47,141 bases of DNA from contig DAOUCP010000052.1 of NCBI GenBank assembly GCA_034432155.1, forward strand, positions 1 to 47,141, in the 5' to 3' direction. The position numbers and the translations under genes are program-made. The notes below the pieces were generated by a model, which was not told the origin of the DNA, searched no databases, and saw nothing but the letters and a program-made list of their open reading frames with translations. Positions 8,527 to 15,847 of the stretch are shown here, in pieces. Origin of the DNA: DAOUCP01 sp034432155 (GTDB lineage: Bacteria > Chloroflexota > Anaerolineae > Epilineales > Epilineaceae). Every line of letters starts with the position of its first letter. Position 1 is the first letter of the stretch.

Positions 8527-9291
8527 ATGCGGGCAGTCATCCTGGCGAGCGACCTCTTCGTTGACAACGCCGAAGAGTGCGGCGCAGCTATGGCGCGGCT
8601 GACCCATGCCGGCCTGCAGCCGGTGCTCCTGGCAGCCCCCCACGGCGCCGAGCTGCCGCTATCGGCCAGTGCGGCGGTACCGGTGGTTGCGCTCGGCGAG
8701 GCGAACGGTGGCCGCAACGGGTACGCCGAGGCACTTGTGCGCTGCGCCACCCTCGTCGAGGTCCCACTGCGCGAGGCTTTCTTCCTGGGTCGCAGCGTGG
8801 AGGGATTGCAGACAGCGCTGGAGCTCGGCCTGCGTGGCGTGCTGGTGCTCGGAGGTCGCTCGCTGGACGAGCTCCTCGGACCCTCCGAACCCGTCCGCAA
8901 GCACTTCCCGGTGGCGCCAGACACAAGCGCGGCCGTCCGTTATGTCCTCGCCGAGGTAGCTACCTACCGTCAGCTGGGCGCCTTCCCCTTCGCAGGCCAG
9001 CGCCCGCTGGGCGATCGCGCGGGGGCGCTCGTGCCAACGGCCAGCGATCTGGCCCGGATCTTCCTCATCATCACCGCCGCCGGCGTCGCCATCGCCTTGG
9101 GCATCGCGTACATTCTCCAAGAGGTGTACCAGCGCTTCACCTTCCCGCCCGTTGCCTACTGGCTGACCCTGCAGTTCATCCCCCAGACGTACCGTGGCCT
9201 CTTGTTCCTGGCGATTGGCGCCGTAGCTGGGCTGTTCGCCCAGCGGGTTTGGCGTCGTATCACCAGTCGTCGGTCTTCCGGTGGGCGGTGA
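8527..9291 (+). CDS. HAD-like N-terminal domain fused to two C-terminal membrane helices
   Basis: A 254-residue protein. Residues 1-130 resemble the Rossmann-like fold of HAD-superfamily proteins, especially the final motif: FFLGRSVEGLQTALELGLRG followed by VLVLGG is laid out like the motif IV region and trailing strand of histidinol-phosphatase-type HADs. The catalytic DxD of motif I is not intact (LASDLFVDN), so activity is doubtful. Two hydrophobic segments follow, about 180-202 and 220-242, ending in an Arg-rich tail. The ATG is 6 nt after a -10 box, suggesting a leaderless mRNA. The next gene starts 57 nt downstream on the same strand. The function is unknown and the HAD link is tentative. 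Confidence 0.6.
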   Translation: MRAVILASDLFVDNAEECGAAMARLTHAGLQPVLLAAPHGAELPLSASAAVPVVALGEANGGRNGYAEALVRCATLVEVPLREAFFLGRSVEGLQTALELGLRGVLVLGGRSLDELLGPSEPVRKHFPVAPDTSAAVRYVLAEVATYRQLGAFPFAGQRPLGDRAGALVPTASDLARIFLIITAAGVAIALGIAYILQEVYQRFTFPPVAYWLTLQFIPQTYRGLLFLAIGAVAGLFAQRVWRRITSRRSSGGR

Positions 9292-9347
9292 GGCGGCCGG
9301 CTGCCACGGCGCCGGTACGCCCAGACCCGCGTACAGATCGCTGTCCG

Positions 9348-9821
9348 ATGCTCGAGTGGCGAGTCGGCAATCGTGAGCCCAGGGCATGGACCGTCCGGCG
9401 TAGTGAGGGCAGTTGCCGGCGTGTGCTGCGGTCGGGCATGCTTCTCGTTCTGGCGCTGGGCCTGCTGGCGGCGGCCGCTGGCGCCGGCTTCGCCATCGGC
9501 CGCTGGTCTAACGTGCGCTCGGTGGTCCAGCGCGCCATCGCCGATCGCCTGGCTCTCGAAGAGCTGGCGTGGCGGACGGCCGACGCCACGCTGTACGCCA
9601 GCGTTCTGGATCCCGCCATGGAGCCCCAGGCGCGCGCGCAGCTGGAGACGGACTTCCGTCGCCTGGCACCGCGCCGTATCGAGCTGGCTGCCCGCAGCCA
9701 GCAGGTCGTGGCCGGCGATCGCATCCGGCTCAGGGTTCGGCAGACACTGCCGGACGGCCAGGTGACAGAGGAAGTGCGGGAGTACGTCCGGCGGGGCGCC
9801 GACTGGTATCGCGCCCGCTAA
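9348..9821 (+). CDS. membrane-anchored protein with possible NTF2-like domain
   Basis: A 157-residue protein. One hydrophobic segment, MLLVLALGLLAAAAGAGFAI (about 31-50), is a signal anchor or uncleaved signal peptide. The remaining ~100 residues (LAWRTADATLYASVLDP, then alternating strands ending in YVRRGADWYRAR) have the helix-then-curved-sheet look of NTF2/SnoaL-like domains; this is a pattern impression, not a firm assignment. An alternative start is the ATG at 9438, directly before the hydrophobic stretch. Its last 92 bp overlap the convergent reading frame of the alkyltransferase-like gene. Confidence 0.55.
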   Translation: MLEWRVGNREPRAWTVRRSEGSCRRVLRSGMLLVLALGLLAAAAGAGFAIGRWSNVRSVVQRAIADRLALEELAWRTADATLYASVLDPAMEPQARAQLETDFRRLAPRRIELAARSQQVVAGDRIRLRVRQTLPDGQVTEEVREYVRRGADWYRAR

Positions 9822-10374
9822 GTCCCGGCCGGGGGTCGGCACCTTGGGCGCTGGCCCGACGCGCACTGAAGGCTCCTTTTGCCGGCCGAGCGTCGGCGCC
9901 CTTACTGCTCGCCCGACGCGTACGGGACGCTCTTCTTGCCGGCCGTGGCCAGCCTGCGCCCTGAGCGCTGGCCCGGCGCTTGCTGGCGCCGGTGGTCGGA
10001 GACTCGGGACGTGCCAGCTGACTCGGTCCCGACCACCCGTAACGCTCGAGGGCGATTCGCCCCTGATCATCGACGGCTACGCCCTCGGCGACGAGTCGGG
10101 CAGCCTGGTCGGCCGCCGAGTGCAGCTGGCAGCTTGTCGAGATCCGGCCGGCGGAGTTGACCACCCGCCACCAAGGCACCTTTTCCACCAGCTCCGCCGG
10201 GAGACCATGCAGCGCCCAGCCGACGGTACGAGCTGCGCCGGTTTCTCCTGTCAGCATGCGGGCCACCGCGCCATAGGTGGTCACCCGACCTCTTGGCACC
10301 CGGCTGACGAGCGCCCAGACCGCGGTGAAGAAGCCCGTCGGCGACCCACTTCCGGCCCGCTGTCGAGGGGTCAT
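9730..10374 (-). CDS. alkyltransferase-like protein (ATL, MGMT fold without catalytic Cys) with repeat-encoded C-terminal tail
   Basis: A 214-residue protein. Residues 13-110 match the C-terminal DNA-binding domain of O6-alkylguanine-DNA alkyltransferases: VPRGRVTTYGAVARML, then the active-site region PWWRVVNSAGRIS. MGMT has PCHRV; here the cysteine position is Trp68, as in ATL proteins, which bind alkylated bases and flag them for nucleotide excision repair rather than repairing them. Family members are about 100-120 residues; the extra ~100 residues are Arg/Ala/Gly/Pro-rich and are the in-frame translation of a 57-60-bp tandem array, reaching into the 3' end of the convergent neighbour. The start ATG at 10374 overlaps the TGA of the upstream glycosyltransferase (ATGA), so the pair is translationally coupled. 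Domain call high; the tail may not be functional. Confidence 0.85.
   Translation of the reverse strand: MTPRQRAGSGSPTGFFTAVWALVSRVPRGRVTTYGAVARMLTGETGAARTVGWALHGLPAELVEKVPWWRVVNSAGRISTSCQLHSAADQAARLVAEGVAVDDQGRIALERYGWSGPSQLARPESPTTGASKRRASAQGAGWPRPARRASRTRRASSKGADARPAKGAFSARRASAQGADPRPGLSGRDTSRRPAGRTPALPLSPGRPAVSAEP
9836..9995. repeat. 57-60-bp tandem array, about 3 units, in frame with ATL tail
   Basis: ctggcccgacgcg-type anchors occur at about 9851, 9908 and 9968 (periods 57 and 60), each preceded by a cggcgccc-like box and followed by gccggcc. Because the period is a multiple of three, the minus-strand frame stays open and gives 19-20-residue repeats (RRASAQGAD.RP / RRASSKGADARP). Confidence 0.75.
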
Positions 10375-11453
10375 CGGCTGCCCTTGGCCATCGCTGCGCG
10401 TCCCTGGAGGTGACGGTAGCGCCGCAGCACCGTCCAGGGACTGGCGGGGCCGCTCATTCGTGCGCGCAGGGTGGACCAAGGTACCCGCCGCCGCGCCTGA
10501 ATGGCCCGCCGCTTGCGCAGCATGGGACAGATCTGCCGCAGCGCCGCTGCCCGACCCCGCAAGGCAGCGGTTTGCCCCTGGAGGAGCAGCCGGTAGGGTG
10601 CGCTGGCCACATCGTACGCCACGACGAGCGGCGAGTAAGCGAGAAGCGGCGCCAGCGGGTAGTCCTTGAGCACCGTCCACACTTTGTTCCTGGCCAGCAG
10701 ATAGTTCTTGAAAGGGGATCCCTCGCCCGCCGTGGCGCTCCCGCAGTGCCCCACAGTAGCCTGGGGCGCGTAGAGGCTGCGCCAGCCGCGGAGCTGCAAT
10801 CGCCAGGCCAGGTCCACATCCTCCAGGTACATGAAGTACTGCTCGTCGAAGACCTCCCGCCGACCGCCGTCCACATTCTGACCAGCATCGAGAAGGGCAG
10901 CGCGTCGAAACAAGCCTGCACCGGCCGACGCGCCGAACACCTCGCAAGCATCCTCGCCGACCATGGCGGGTGCGCCACCCAGCCGGTCCCACGCAATGCC
11001 GGCAACATCGACGGCGATGCCAGCCGAGTTGATGATCTCGGGCCGATCCAGGAACACCATCCGACTGGCAACGCTACCGACATCCTCGCCGCTTGTCCCC
11101 GCGGCCAGAAGACTCGCCAGCCAGCGGTGGCCGGGCACGGTATCGTTGTTGAGAAGCGCAATCCAAGGGGCATCAGTGGCCGCAATACCGCGGTTGTTCG
11201 CCGCCGCGAAGCCCACGTTGGCGCCGAGCGCCAGGACACGCACCTTGGGCCACTGGCGACGCAACCAGGCAAGCGAGTCGTCCGCCGAGGCGTTGTCGAC
11301 GACGACGATCTCCCGCGGCACAAGCTCCTGGGCCTCCAGCGCCGGCAGACAGTGCTCCAGATGGCGCCGACCGTTCCAGTTGACGATCACCACCGCGACA
11401 TCGCCTGCCCGCGACGGCGTGGTGGCGGCGTCGGTGTCGCCCGCGCGGCCCAT
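10371..11453 (-). CDS. family 2 glycosyltransferase (rhamnosyltransferase-like)
   Basis: About 360 residues from the ATG at 11453. The GT-A fold begins at VAVVIVNWNGRRHLEHCLPAL with the nucleotide-binding VVVDNASADDS, then NVGFAAANNRGI and the DxD-like NND motif in LLNNDTVPG. YFMYLEDVDLAWRL is the conserved ED(V/I)DL acceptor/catalytic segment of WbbL-type rhamnosyltransferases. Such enzymes add sugars to lipid-linked surface glycans on the cytoplasmic face. The C-terminal third is basic with hydrophobic stretches. The frame is open to an ATG at 11543, but a TATACT box at 11488-11493 favours the ATG at 11453, with GGAG just ahead. It is divergent from the AsnB-type gene, and its stop overlaps the ATL gene start. 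Confidence 0.88.
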   Translation of the reverse strand: MGRAGDTDAATTPSRAGDVAVVIVNWNGRRHLEHCLPALEAQELVPREIVVVDNASADDSLAWLRRQWPKVRVLALGANVGFAAANNRGIAATDAPWIALLNNDTVPGHRWLASLLAAGTSGEDVGSVASRMVFLDRPEIINSAGIAVDVAGIAWDRLGGAPAMVGEDACEVFGASAGAGLFRRAALLDAGQNVDGGRREVFDEQYFMYLEDVDLAWRLQLRGWRSLYAPQATVGHCGSATAGEGSPFKNYLLARNKVWTVLKDYPLAPLLAYSPLVVAYDVASAPYRLLLQGQTAALRGRAAALRQICPMLRKRRAIQARRRVPWSTLRARMSGPASPWTVLRRYRHLQGRAAMAKGSR

Positions 11454-11487
11454 GCCAAGCTCCAAGGCTCGTTTCTCCCCGACGGCT

Positions 11488-11493
11488 AGTATA
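11488..11493 (-). promoter_or_regulatory. predicted -10 box for the GT2-ATL operon
   Basis: TATACT on the minus strand, 34 nt before the ATG at 11453. No good -35 is visible. It would place the alternative upstream ATG (11543) outside the transcript. Confidence 0.4.
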
Positions 11494-11522
11494 GCCGGAG
11501 ACTCGATGTCCTCCGGTGGCCG

Positions 11523-11552
11523 TTGCGGAGCAGCGCGACCCACCGCTAGAAT
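11523..11552 (+). promoter_or_regulatory. predicted promoter of asnB, leaderless
   Basis: TTGCGG (11523-11528), an 18-bp spacer, then TAGAAT (11547-11552), 8 nt before the GTG start at 11561. There is no SD sequence between the -10 box and the start. Confidence 0.5.
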
Positions 11553-11560
11553 GCGCCATC

Positions 11561-13459
11561 GTGTGCGGCATCTGCGGCCTCATGAGCTTCCGCTCTGGCA
11601 CGGCCATCGACGAGGCCACGCTCGTCGCCATGCGCCAGTGCCTTGCCCACCGCGGTCCGGACGATTGGGGGATGCATCTCGACGGTCGCGTGGGTCTGGC
11701 CGCCACCCGCTTGGCAATCATCGACCCCGAGGGTGGCCACCAGCCGTTGGCCAACGAGGACGGTTCCGTGTGGGCCATTCAGAACGGCGAGATCTACAAC
11801 TATCGCCAGTTGCGGCGTTGGTTGCTCGAGCGCGGTCACGCGCTGCGAACCGCGAGCGACACCGAGGTTCTGGTTCATCTGTACGAGGAGCTGGGGCCGG
11901 CGCTCGTCGACCGCCTGCGGGGCATGTTCGCCTTGGCCGTGTGGGACGCGCGTCGGGGCCGACTGCTCTTGGCCCGCGATCGGCTAGGCATCAAGCCCCT
12001 GTTCTATGCCATCGGTCCCACCGGCCTCGTCTTTGGCTCGGAGATCAAAGCCGTCTTGGCTGCCAATGTGCCCCGCCGCCTGGATCCCGTCGCGCTGCAC
12101 GACTATCTGTCGTTCGACTATGTCCCCGGACCGCGGACGATCTTCGAGGGCATTCGCAAGCTGCCCGCTGCCCACCGCCTGATCGCCGACCCCGATCCGC
12201 GCCTGGAGCGCTACTGGCAGTTCCCACCCCCCGCGACTCGGCCACCGACGCCGGACGAGGCAGCCGCGCAGCTAGCAGCGTATCTCGACGACGCAGTGCG
12301 TAGCCATCTGGTCAGCGATGTTCCCGTCGGCGCCTTCTTGAGCGGCGGCTTGGACTCGAGCGTCGTGGTAGCCTTGATGGCGCGCCACGCTGACCGGCCG
12401 GTGCCGACGTTCTCGATTGGCTTCCCCGAGAAGTCATACAGTGAACTCCCGTACGCCCGCCAAGTAGCAGAGCGCTTCGGCACCCAGCACCACGAGTTCG
12501 TCGTCGAACCGCTCGCCAACGACATGCTTCCGGGCATCGTGCAGGCGTTTGACGAGCCGTTTGCCGACTCTTCGGCCATAGCGGCCCGCGATCTGGCACG
12601 CCTGGCGAGTCAGCATGCCAAGGTGGTGCTGAGTGGCGATGGCGGCGACGAGGTGTTCGGGGGCTACGTCATCTACCAGGCGGACCGGCTCGCCAGCCTG
12701 GTGCGCCAGTTGCCGGCGCCCTTGGCCGAGGGCCTGCTGCCCCGCCTGGCAAAGCTGGTCCCCGGGTCGGAGGCCAAGATGAGTTGGCAGCTGCGAGTGG
12801 GTCGCTTCTTGGCGAATGCGTACCGCGATCCACTGGCCGCCCACATCGGCTGGCGGATGATCTTCGACGAGGAAGCCAAGCTGGCTCTGTACTCCGCAGA
12901 CCATCGCGCCGCTTATGCCGATCGTCTTCGTGCTGGCGAGGGCTCGTTGCGGCTGGCTCGGCGTCTGTTCGAGGCCTATCCGACGCCCGATCTTCTCCAT
13001 CGGCTCATGCTGGTGGATGCCCAGCTCAGCCTGGTCGACGACATGCTGACCAAGGTCGACCGCACCGCCATGGCCCACGGCTTGGAAGTGCGCGTACCGC
13101 TCCTCGATGGGCCGTTGGTCGAGTGGCTTGCCGGACTGCCGAGCCACTACAAGGTACGGCGGCTCACCCTCAAAGCGCTGCTCAAACGAACGGCGCGCGA
13201 GCTATTGCCGCCGGAGGTGCTGCACCGGCCGAAGGCCGGCTTTCACGTCCCGATGCCAGGCTGGCTCAAGCGCGAACTCAGGCCGCTGGTCGATGAGGTG
13301 TTGAGCGAAACGAACCTTCGTCGGCAGGGCATTTTCGACCCACGGGCAGTCCGTCGCCTCGTCGATCGCCACATGGCCGGCCGCGCCGACCTGAGCCGCA
13401 ATATCTGGGGACTTGTGGTCTTCGGCCTGTGGTACGACCGCTACCTGGGTGATCGCTAG
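11561..13459 (+). CDS. asnB: asparagine synthase (glutamine-hydrolysing), AsnB family
   Basis: A 632-residue protein. The GTG at 11561 is chosen because it places the class II glutaminase nucleophile at Cys2 (MCGICGL); upstream in-frame starts would bury it. The N-terminal Ntn amidotransferase domain (1-~210) has HRGPDDWG and NGEIYNYRQLR. The synthetase domain has the PPi loop SGGLDSS, and SGDGGDEVFGGY further on. The family makes asparagine from aspartate, but copies inside surface-polysaccharide clusters often amidate sugar acids or cell-wall precursors. Here it sits between a GT2 gene (divergent) and a WecG-type gene (convergent), which favours a glycan role without proving it. Its stop codon lies in the first unit of a 39-40-bp tandem array. 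Confidence 0.9.
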   Translation: MCGICGLMSFRSGTAIDEATLVAMRQCLAHRGPDDWGMHLDGRVGLAATRLAIIDPEGGHQPLANEDGSVWAIQNGEIYNYRQLRRWLLERGHALRTASDTEVLVHLYEELGPALVDRLRGMFALAVWDARRGRLLLARDRLGIKPLFYAIGPTGLVFGSEIKAVLAANVPRRLDPVALHDYLSFDYVPGPRTIFEGIRKLPAAHRLIADPDPRLERYWQFPPPATRPPTPDEAAAQLAAYLDDAVRSHLVSDVPVGAFLSGGLDSSVVVALMARHADRPVPTFSIGFPEKSYSELPYARQVAERFGTQHHEFVVEPLANDMLPGIVQAFDEPFADSSAIAARDLARLASQHAKVVLSGDGGDEVFGGYVIYQADRLASLVRQLPAPLAEGLLPRLAKLVPGSEAKMSWQLRVGRFLANAYRDPLAAHIGWRMIFDEEAKLALYSADHRAAYADRLRAGEGSLRLARRLFEAYPTPDLLHRLMLVDAQLSLVDDMLTKVDRTAMAHGLEVRVPLLDGPLVEWLAGLPSHYKVRRLTLKALLKRTARELLPPEVLHRPKAGFHVPMPGWLKRELRPLVDEVLSETNLRRQGIFDPRAVRRLVDRHMAGRADLSRNIWGLVVFGLWYDRYLGDR

Positions 13460-13600
13460 CGGGCCGGCTGCGCCTCGTGCTACCGGGGCGACCGTTCGTT
13501 GGCCGGCTGCGCCCGCCGCTGGCGTGGCTGACCGCTCCTCCGCCGCCTCCGCCCACCGCTAGCGGGGTGATCGCTCGCCGGCCGCCACCGCCCACCGCTG
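13438..13600. repeat. 39-40-bp tandem array spanning the stops of two convergent genes
   Basis: The element gctacc/gctagc/gctggc recurs at about 13440, 13479, 13518, 13558 and 13597, with ggccggctgcgcc-type boxes at 13462, 13501, 13541 and 13580. The TAG of asnB (13457-13459) and the stop of the convergent WecG-type gene (13559-13561) lie in near-identical gctagcggg sequences in different copies of the array. Confidence 0.85.
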
Positions 13601-14359
13601 GCGCGCCCAGGCGCGCAGCACCAGCCAGACAAACACCGGCAGCGCCCGTTGCCGTCGCCAGCGCCACGGTTCCTGGAACAGGCGGTAGAGCCAGATGAGG
13701 TTCCGTCGCCGCACCCAGGTCGGTGGACGGCGACGGACTCCGGCGATGAAGTCGAAGGTGCCGCCCACCCCCATGGCCACTGGCAATTGCAGCCGCGGCA
13801 AGTTGCGGGCGATCCACAGATCCTGCGCCGGCGCGCCATAGGCGACAAGGAGCACATCCACCGGAGCCACCGCCTCGATGCGGCGGCAGATGTCTTCGTT
13901 CTCCGAGACGGCGGGCGATCCGGCCCAGGTCCCGGCAATGCGCAAACCCCGAAAGCGCTTGGTCAGGCTCTCGGCCACCCTCTCCGCCACGCCCGGGGCC
14001 GCGCCCAGCAAGAACCAGCGATCGCCGCGCGAGGCCGCCGCCGGCGCCATCCGCTCGACCAAATCGCTACCCGGCACCACCTCTCGAATCGGCTGACCAA
14101 GAAGGCGGCCGGCCCAGAGCAGCCCGACGCCGTCTGCGGGCGCCAAGGCCGCCTGGTCCAGAACAGCGCGGAAGCGCGCATCCCGCAGCGCCTGCATGAC
14201 GTACTCGGGGTTGGGCGTCACCACATGGTGGGGCGTTCCCAACTCGACGAAGGCGTCGATGGCTGCCAGGGTCTCGCTCCAGGTGACGTCGTCGACCCGC
14301 ACCCCCAGGATCGACCGTCTCGCCCAGGCGCTTGTCGGGCCGTCGGGACGCGCTATCAT
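13559..14359 (-). CDS. WecG/TagA/CpsF family glycosyltransferase (GT26)
   Basis: A 266-residue protein. Family signatures include an N-terminal ILGVRVDDVTWSETLAAI, HHVVTPNPEYVMQA with the TPN motif, and LAPADGVGLLWAGRL with the catalytic-type Asp. GDRWFLLGAAPGVAERVA forms a nucleotide-sugar strand-loop, and DVLLVAYGAPAQDLWI the mid-domain. VGGTFDFIAGVRRRPP is followed by the Arg-rich membrane-binding tail. These enzymes transfer an N-acetylhexosamine(-uronate) from a UDP-sugar to an undecaprenyl-PP-linked acceptor, typically step two of surface polymer assembly, which fits the divergent neighbour predicted to make the lipid-linked first sugar. TATAAT lies 11 nt before the ATG. Confidence 0.9.
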   Translation of the reverse strand: MIARPDGPTSAWARRSILGVRVDDVTWSETLAAIDAFVELGTPHHVVTPNPEYVMQALRDARFRAVLDQAALAPADGVGLLWAGRLLGQPIREVVPGSDLVERMAPAAASRGDRWFLLGAAPGVAERVAESLTKRFRGLRIAGTWAGSPAVSENEDICRRIEAVAPVDVLLVAYGAPAQDLWIARNLPRLQLPVAMGVGGTFDFIAGVRRRPPTWVRRRNLIWLYRLFQEPWRWRRQRALPVFVWLVLRAWARQRWAVAAGERSPR

Positions 14360-14370
14360 GTCCGGGCAGC

Positions 14371-14376
14371 ATTATA
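14371..14376 (-). promoter_or_regulatory. consensus -10 box for the WecG-type gene
   Basis: A perfect TATAAT on the minus strand, 11 nt before the ATG at 14359, implying a 5' UTR of about 4-5 nt. The -35 region is poor. It lies in the 36-bp gap shared with the divergent sugar transferase gene. Confidence 0.5.
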
Positions 14377-14395
14377 GCCACCCGTTGTCTACGCC

Positions 14396-15847
14396 ATGAT
14401 GGCATCGCCTTCTGTCTTCACCACGAGCCGCCGGCAGCGCCCACGGCGGTTTGCGCTCGGGTTGTTGATCTATCTCCTGCTCACCATCGCCACGTTTGGG
14501 CTGGTCTACCGCTACGCCATCCGCATCGCTGCCCTTTACGGCTACGACATCCAACAGAAATGGCTGCAGTTCAGCCTCTACTTCCTCATCTATTTCGCGT
14601 TTGGGATGGCACTTGGGGCAGGCCTGCGCGCCGCGGTTCGCACGTACTGCCGAGCGTTCCCGCACCACGCGGCGCCAGCCCTGGAGACCCTGCTGCGCGC
14701 GACCTTCTTGGCGGCGATGACCCTGAACACCGTCGTGGCCTTCTACCAGGCGCGCTTCGGAGCCATGGTGGGCGCCACCTACTTTCTGGTCGGAGGGCTC
14801 GGCAGCTTCGCCGGCGTACTCGTGCTTAGCCGCTCCTGGTTCGGGCTCGTCGAAGTCATCTCGCAACCGTCGGTCGACATCCTCGAGGCCGTCGAAGCTG
14901 GGCACGCCGGGCTTCGCCTCGCCAACGCAAGGTGGGACGTTGTCCGAAGAGGGCTCGATTTCCTCGTAGCCGTTGGGGTCATCGTCGTTTCGCTGCCCAT
15001 TTCGATCCCGCTGGCGGTTCTCAGCTGGCTCTCCGACCCGGGGCCACTCCTGGTGGCGAAGGTGGCGGTCAAGCGCGGCGGCAAGAGCTTTCGTCAGCTC
15101 AAGCTCCGCACCATGGTGAAGGGTGCCGAACGGGCATCCGGACCCGTCCCGGCGGCCCCGCAAGACACGCGCGTGACGCGTCTTGGCTCACTGCTACGAC
15201 GCACGCACATCGACGAGCTGCCGCAGATGGTCAACATTGCCTTGGGGGACATGAGCCTGGTGGGGCCGCGCCCGGAGCGAACCGTCTTCGTTTACCGACA
15301 CCTGACGGCGATCCCTGGCTACGCGCGGCGGCATCAGGTCCGACCGGGACTGGCTGGCTTGGCCCAGGTTTATGGCGACTACTACAGCACGCCTCGCGAG
15401 AAGCTGGCGTACGACCTTCTGTATGTGCGCCGCCGCAGCCCAAGGCTGGATGCCTGGCTGCTGCTTACGGCCGTGCTCATGGCGCTCGTGGGCGTGTCGC
15501 CCCAGCGTCGCAGCCGGCGATGGGGCGCCACCGCAACGACCGAGGTCGACCGCTGGCGGCGAGCGTACGAGGCCCTGCGGGGCGATCACGCGCCCCCGAT
15601 CGCGGCCCGATCCGACGGCCAGCGTCCTGCTCCGCCCCGGGAGTGGAACGGAGCGGCCAGGGCGGTCGAACGCGCGAACCCGCACCAGACCGACGACCGG
15701 GCCGCCGGGGCGACGGAACGCCCGCTCGCGCACCAGGCCGACAGCCGGGCCGGGGGAGCGGCCCCCAAGACAGCCAAGCCGTTCGTTCGTCCGCAGGAGG
15801 AAGCGCCCGGTGGGCCTCTGGAGGCGAATCCGCAGGCGGATCGCTGA
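14396..15847 (+). CDS. polyprenyl-phosphate sugar phosphotransferase (WbaP/ExoY-type)
   Basis: A 483-residue protein. Four N-terminal membrane helices (about 22-46, 58-80, 98-120 and 123-143) precede the PssA-like catalytic domain. That domain has a re-entrant helix (LVAVGVIVVSLPISIPLAVL), FRQLKLRTM, LLRRTHIDELPQM with the catalytic Asp-Glu pair, GDMSLVGPRPER and RPGLAGLAQVYGDY. The family moves a sugar-1-phosphate from a UDP-sugar to undecaprenyl phosphate, the first committed step of surface polysaccharide synthesis at the inner face of the membrane. About 100 extra C-terminal residues are charged and repetitive (a 16-residue repeat). The last 38 nt overlap the next gene, whose SD lies inside this gene. 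Confidence 0.9.
   Translation: MMASPSVFTTSRRQRPRRFALGLLIYLLLTIATFGLVYRYAIRIAALYGYDIQQKWLQFSLYFLIYFAFGMALGAGLRAAVRTYCRAFPHHAAPALETLLRATFLAAMTLNTVVAFYQARFGAMVGATYFLVGGLGSFAGVLVLSRSWFGLVEVISQPSVDILEAVEAGHAGLRLANARWDVVRRGLDFLVAVGVIVVSLPISIPLAVLSWLSDPGPLLVAKVAVKRGGKSFRQLKLRTMVKGAERASGPVPAAPQDTRVTRLGSLLRRTHIDELPQMVNIALGDMSLVGPRPERTVFVYRHLTAIPGYARRHQVRPGLAGLAQVYGDYYSTPREKLAYDLLYVRRRSPRLDAWLLLTAVLMALVGVSPQRRSRRWGATATTEVDRWRRAYEALRGDHAPPIAARSDGQRPAPPREWNGAARAVERANPHQTDDRAAGATERPLAHQADSRAGGAAPKTAKPFVRPQEEAPGGPLEANPQADR
15673..15768. repeat. 48-bp in-frame repeat in the sugar-transferase tail, 2 units
   Basis: gcaccag.ccgac..ccgggcc recurs at a distance of 48 bp (about 15681 and 15729) and encodes two 16-residue units (NPHQTDDRAAGA / LAHQADSRAGGA). 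Confidence 0.6.
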
